From positions 36,150,087-36,214,086 of the forward strand of contig OZ010787.1 in assembly GCA_963932465.1 (NCBI GenBank): 64,000 nt of DNA, given 5' to 3'. Numbering within the stretch: position 1 is the stretch's first letter; every line of letters begins with the position of its first letter. This document shows positions 60,296-64,000 of this stretch, in pieces. Made by a program: the position numbers and the translations under genes. The DNA is from Maratus speciosus. Taxonomy: Eukaryota; Arthropoda; Arachnida; Araneae; Salticidae. Under the pieces are notes generated by a model. That model was not told the origin of the DNA. It saw only the letters and a program-made list of their open reading frames with translations, and ran no database searches.

Positions 60296-61531
60296 TATAT
60301 AATTCTCGATATATGACTGAACTCATTGTTTTTTCGTGAAGAAAGTAATTTTTGTCTAAATCCAACCAAATTGTCGTCTAAATTTATTTCTGAAAAAAAT
60401 CAAGATATTGCTGATAATTGGTAATCACAATCTTTTTATAAATATATTTATGTATTAATCAAGCTTTTATTATTATTAAGACTGGCTAAACCTGAAATAA
60501 AACTTCCTTACTTTACGACTTTGATGTGAATTAATATGATACCTTTATGAGGAAAGTTCCATTGAATAATTCCTGGAAAATGTATCTCATCTTTATTATG
60601 CATATTTAATTATACATTAATTATTATTTACTTGACCTTGAGGGGAGAGTGGGGAGGAATGTGATGCTTTTTACAAAAATAAGAAAATCAACTTTATTTG
60701 ACACATAAACAAAATTTTGATATATAGAATACAAAATGAAACACTCTCTAATGTCCTTGAACAATATAGAAACATAATTTGCAGAAACAATTTTATAAAG
60801 AAATTATAAATTTCAAAATGTGTCCCATACCTTCCCACTAACAGGGAGGTATGGGACAGCTATAAAACAATGTATGATAAGGGGCAAATAGTCTATTGTT
60901 GGCTATATATACAGTCTAACAAAGATTGTAGGTTGATGTCTGTGCTACAATATCAAATTTCAGTAACTTCATCACTGGAAGGAAAATTCAGGATTGTCAA
61001 TCAGAGATAGCATTAAAAAAATCATCAGTTCAATTTATTTATGTTTTGAAGTAAATGAATATATTTATAATGTTATAATTAATATATTACCTTCTAAAAA
61101 TATTTGCATATTAGCAGTTTACATTCATCTTATTAAAAAGAAAGAATTAAACATGTCCCATTCCTCCCTCTACCTTCTTTTATGTTAAACTTCTTGTATA
61201 AACAAAAGTTCTACTTTTAGTCTAGTTTAAATTATGAATAATATACAGTATGATGTTCAATAAATAGAAAAACTATTACATCTACGCGTAAACAAGCCTA
61301 TACTACTATATTTTACTAATATACAGAAAGCATAAAAAGTATATGAAGCAAATTTACTTCTGATTCTTGAAATAATGCTTTGCTTAAGTCTTTAAAGTAA
61401 ATCGGCTTGTCAAACGATGATTAAAAATTAGTTTAATTAACAAGGTATGCAACTGATATGAAAGGTTTGATAATTCTAACTTTTATTTTTCAATTTTAGA
61501 AATTATTTAATTATTTTTTTTAATATTTTAA
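60296..61531. other. Non-coding stretch between MITEs
   Basis: AT-rich; no supported gene. Part of 60480-60640 (ACCTTTATGAGGAAAGTTCC; ATTATGCATATTTAATTATACATTA) is a diverged copy of sequence inside the preceding MITE (about 59955-60045). Words GTATGGGACA (60848) and CATACCTTCCC (60825) form a small inverted pair. Confidence 0.4.
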
Positions 61532-61845
61532 CCCTTTGCACTCAAAGGTTTTTTTCATTTGTATTACCAGCAACTCAAAGTGATTTAGTTATATCTTATT
61601 ATTTTTTTAATTCTTTATGAATACGAATACAAATTTATGATATATAAAAAAAAAAACTAAAAATTATAAAATTATTACATTTTGTAATCGTAAAGTGTGA
61701 TACCTCTTGAAGCAATTGCCAATATGTAATCTTGGCTTTTCTAGACAGATATCACAAAATTATTTTTATTGCCTCCGTAGTGGAGCCCTCAAGTTTGAAG
61801 ACAAATTTTAAATGGCTCCGCTCCGGAGTCCTCGAGTGCAAAGGG
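61532..61845. mobile_element. piggyBac-type MITE, 314 bp
   Basis: CCCTTTGCACTCAAAGG at the left and, mirrored, CCCTTTGCACTCGAGGA at the right. The left flank is TTAA (61528-61531); the right flank is CTAA (61846-61849), one change from TTAA. No coding capacity. Confidence 0.8.
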
Positions 61846-62553
61846 CTAACTTTTTTTCAATATATAATGTATTTAAAACAATCAAAAATGGTATGAAAAT
61901 TCAATTTGTGCGATTGCAGCATTGTATTTCTACAGTCAAAGATTTTGCACCTTAGCCGACTAAAATTTCGATTATACACCTTTCTCAGTTATGCATCGTT
62001 TTAGAAAGGTTTCCTGAAAGACATATAATTGGTACTTTACTGGGTTTTTCTTTTGGGGGGGGGGGGGGGGCTGAAATTGTCATATTGCCAGAGCAAAAGT
62101 TCTTTATCTACAGAACGACAAAGTCGAAAAATCCATTTACTCTTGCTCGACTGAAAATATACACAATATTTTGAAAATAAATATCAAACTTCATGATATT
62201 TTGAAAATAAATATCGGATATGTATCCATTTATATATATCACTGAACCATCCTGTTTGTAGCTATAGTGTTTACTCTTTAGTGTACACTATACACTCTTC
62301 AGTACTCCCTCTGCTGATAGAATATAATCTTTTTTTTTTTCCCCCCATCATCTGAAGATATAAGAAAATGCTCTTTTATGAAACCTTTAAACACATAAAG
62401 GCTAGATTTATTATGGTTATTTGTGCTTTTCATTATGTAGGGACTTTTTTTTTTTTTTTTTTTTTTTGTATCACAAAATCAAAACGTTCATTTTATGAGT
62501 AACAATCCCAGATGAAGATTCTGTCTGTGTCACTCTCTACTCTCTATTGTGTA

Positions 62554-63145
62554 CAGTATAACATCGAAAATCCGGCATTGTCAGGACCATGACGATGCCG
62601 AATTTCTGACTTCAAAAATACTTTTAATAGTCTTAATGGTGCCGTTATTCGTAATTTAATTCATACCCAAGTAATAGTTATGTGAGAAAAATAGAAAATT
62701 AAATATTTTAAAAAATATTAAAATTAAAAGTTTCTATTCATATTTTCTATGTTACAAAAAAAAAATCTAGTATATATCATTTCTTCTCGTGTAATTTCCT
62801 AAACATCGATGTCAATTTTATTTGCTTCAATTATTTGAACAGCTTTTTAACAAGTTTTAATTTTACACAAATGTAGAATATTGAAAATATAGTCTTATTT
62901 ATCTAAAGCAGATGTTAGTTTTCCAGTCAAATTTAAGCATTTTTCCACTGATACCTTTTCTTCTGTACTCAGAAGGGATTCAATTTAGCATAGCATCTGC
63001 GATCTCGGTCAGCCAATCCATTGCTTTCAATCTCGAAATTTTTAATTGTTTAACGATTTATTATTATTCTTTCTCCTATAAGGTGGAAGTGTAAAAAAAA
63101 AAAGCGGCGAGATGACTTTGATGCTGGATTTTCGAGGTCACACTG
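62554..63145. mobile_element. pogo/Tigger-type MITE, 592 bp
   Basis: Ends CAGTATAACATCGAAAATCC and, mirrored, CAGTGTGACCTCGAAAATCC are 17 of 20 identical and flanked by TA (62552-62553, 63146-63147). They closely resemble Tigger-type ends. The open frame at 62912-63094 inside is not supported as a gene. Confidence 0.85.
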
Positions 63146-63207
63146 TACTTTATTTACTTTTACTATACGTATGTAATTTGTGTGTTTATAATTTTATTTT
63201 TTATTAG

Positions 63208-63294
63208 AGAGAAAAGAATGAATCAAGAAGAAAAATTTTATGAAGTACCTGTTAATTATATCAATTCTTTATATGTAAATAAATTACTATATTA
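63208..63294 (+). other. Weak candidate terminal exon (alternative)
   Basis: After TTTTTTATTAG a frame runs EKRMNQEEKFYEVPVNYINS and on to a stop. Its second half is a tandem doublet (CTTTATATGTAAATAAA at about 63268 and 63298), which weakens the coding claim. The phase would fit the weak donor at 59528. Confidence 0.15.
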
Positions 63295-63709
63295 ATTCTT
63301 TATATGTAAATAAATAGAATTTTATAAACTGAATGATGTTTCATTTGTTTTCGAGACTATTTCCTTGATACTGAGAAATATTTTTCATTGCTTCAGTCTT
63401 AAGTTATTAAAAATAATTACAATCAGAAAAAGAACAATTTAAGTGAGTTAAATTATACTTTAAAAAACTAAAAAAAAATAATGTTAGTTTAGTATTTGCT
63501 CTGTTGTACATAGGATAATATTTCTCTGGTAAAAGAAAAACATTGGAGAAGGGAGGAAGGCAGATGATTTTTAAAATTTGTCTTACTGTAATATGTAATT
63601 TACATTGTTAAACAAGCAAGAAATTACTATTTTTATGTAAAAATGCTGGAAAGATCAATGAATTTGTAAAAAAATTCTTTTGTATGTTGCATCATTAAAC
63701 TATTTTCAG

Positions 63710-63791
63710 AGAAAAGACTAAATATATTCCTGTGGTCATCAATCAGAATCCTATGGAGGATTTATTTTATAAATCTGACAATATTCTCTAA
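63710..63791 (+). CDS. Candidate terminal coding exon of unknown identity
   Basis: After AACTATTTTCAG one frame reads EKTKYIPVVINQNPMEDLFY then KSDNIL and a stop at 63789-63791. Its phase (one base completing a codon) matches the donor at 59528, and AATAAA words follow at about 63822 and 63973. The composition looks protein-like, but there is no family match, so this is a signal-based guess. Confidence 0.25.
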
Positions 63792-64000
63792 ATAATAATT
63801 GAAAATTCTAAGAAATAAGTTTAATAAATGAAAGAATTAAAAAATTAATGAAGTAGTAATATAAAAAATATACAATCTTCTACAGTCACTAAATGTACAC
63901 TATATTGGAATTCCACATATTTGATGTGCTATTTATTGTAGGTAAACACAAGATTTCATTATATATGTATACAATAAAAAATTATCTGATCCTGAATAGT

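Noticed and set aside
61500..61560. Possible exon after TTCAATTTTAG at 61499
   Set aside because: All frames close quickly and the sequence runs straight into a piggyBac-type MITE.
62046..62070. Long G run
   Set aside because: Simple homopolymer, without partner features.

Overview
This is an AT-rich, intron-rich animal genomic window. The one confidently recognised host gene is an equilibrative nucleoside transporter (SLC29/ENT family) on the + strand. Nine consecutive exons are present (2840-53040). Every junction is GT-AG and every phase matches, giving an in-frame stretch of 272 residues. The first exon(s) lie upstream of base 1. The expected last membrane segments are not found by base 64000. 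The ENT sequence, the multi-kilobase introns and the mix of Tc1/mariner, pogo, hAT, piggyBac and LTR elements suggest an arthropod, possibly a chelicerate such as a spider. That placement is inference, since no diagnostic marker is present.

Layout. 1-2084: a truncated, frameshifted Ty3/gypsy-type retroelement on the - strand, apparently inserted into a pogo-type MITE. 2840-14508: ENT exons 1-4, with small MITEs in their introns. 15552-24575: a complete 9-kb LTR element with 909-bp LTRs, a 5-bp target duplication, a tRNA-Gly-like primer site and a purine tract, but no recognisable protein. 24964-30136: exons 5-7, with a dead Tc1 transposon between exons 5 and 6. 30137-50469: a 20-kb intron made almost entirely of nested repeats. 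These include two oppositely oriented ~30-bp minisatellite fields, a 4.7-kb element with hAT-like ends carrying satellite arrays, a 9.5-kb foldback element with ~430-bp inverted ends, a second inverted tandem array inserted in it, and a ~305-bp tandem array. 50470-53040: exons 8 and 9. 53041-64000: more MITEs, a promoter-like stretch with a perfect 14-bp NRF-1-type palindrome at 54.5 kb, and a few low-confidence exons of an unrecognised gene or alternative ENT tail.

The most unusual structure is the repetition of one architecture: a tandem array, then a spacer, then the same array inverted. It occurs at two scales and in two unrelated sequence families inside one ENT intron. Transcribed through, it could fold into kilobase-long double-stranded RNA. 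The second is the 9-kb non-coding LTR element, whose interior is strongly T-rich on the + strand.

Most other open frames in the window are low-complexity or repeat shadows and are not annotated. No rRNA, tRNA or CRISPR array was seen.
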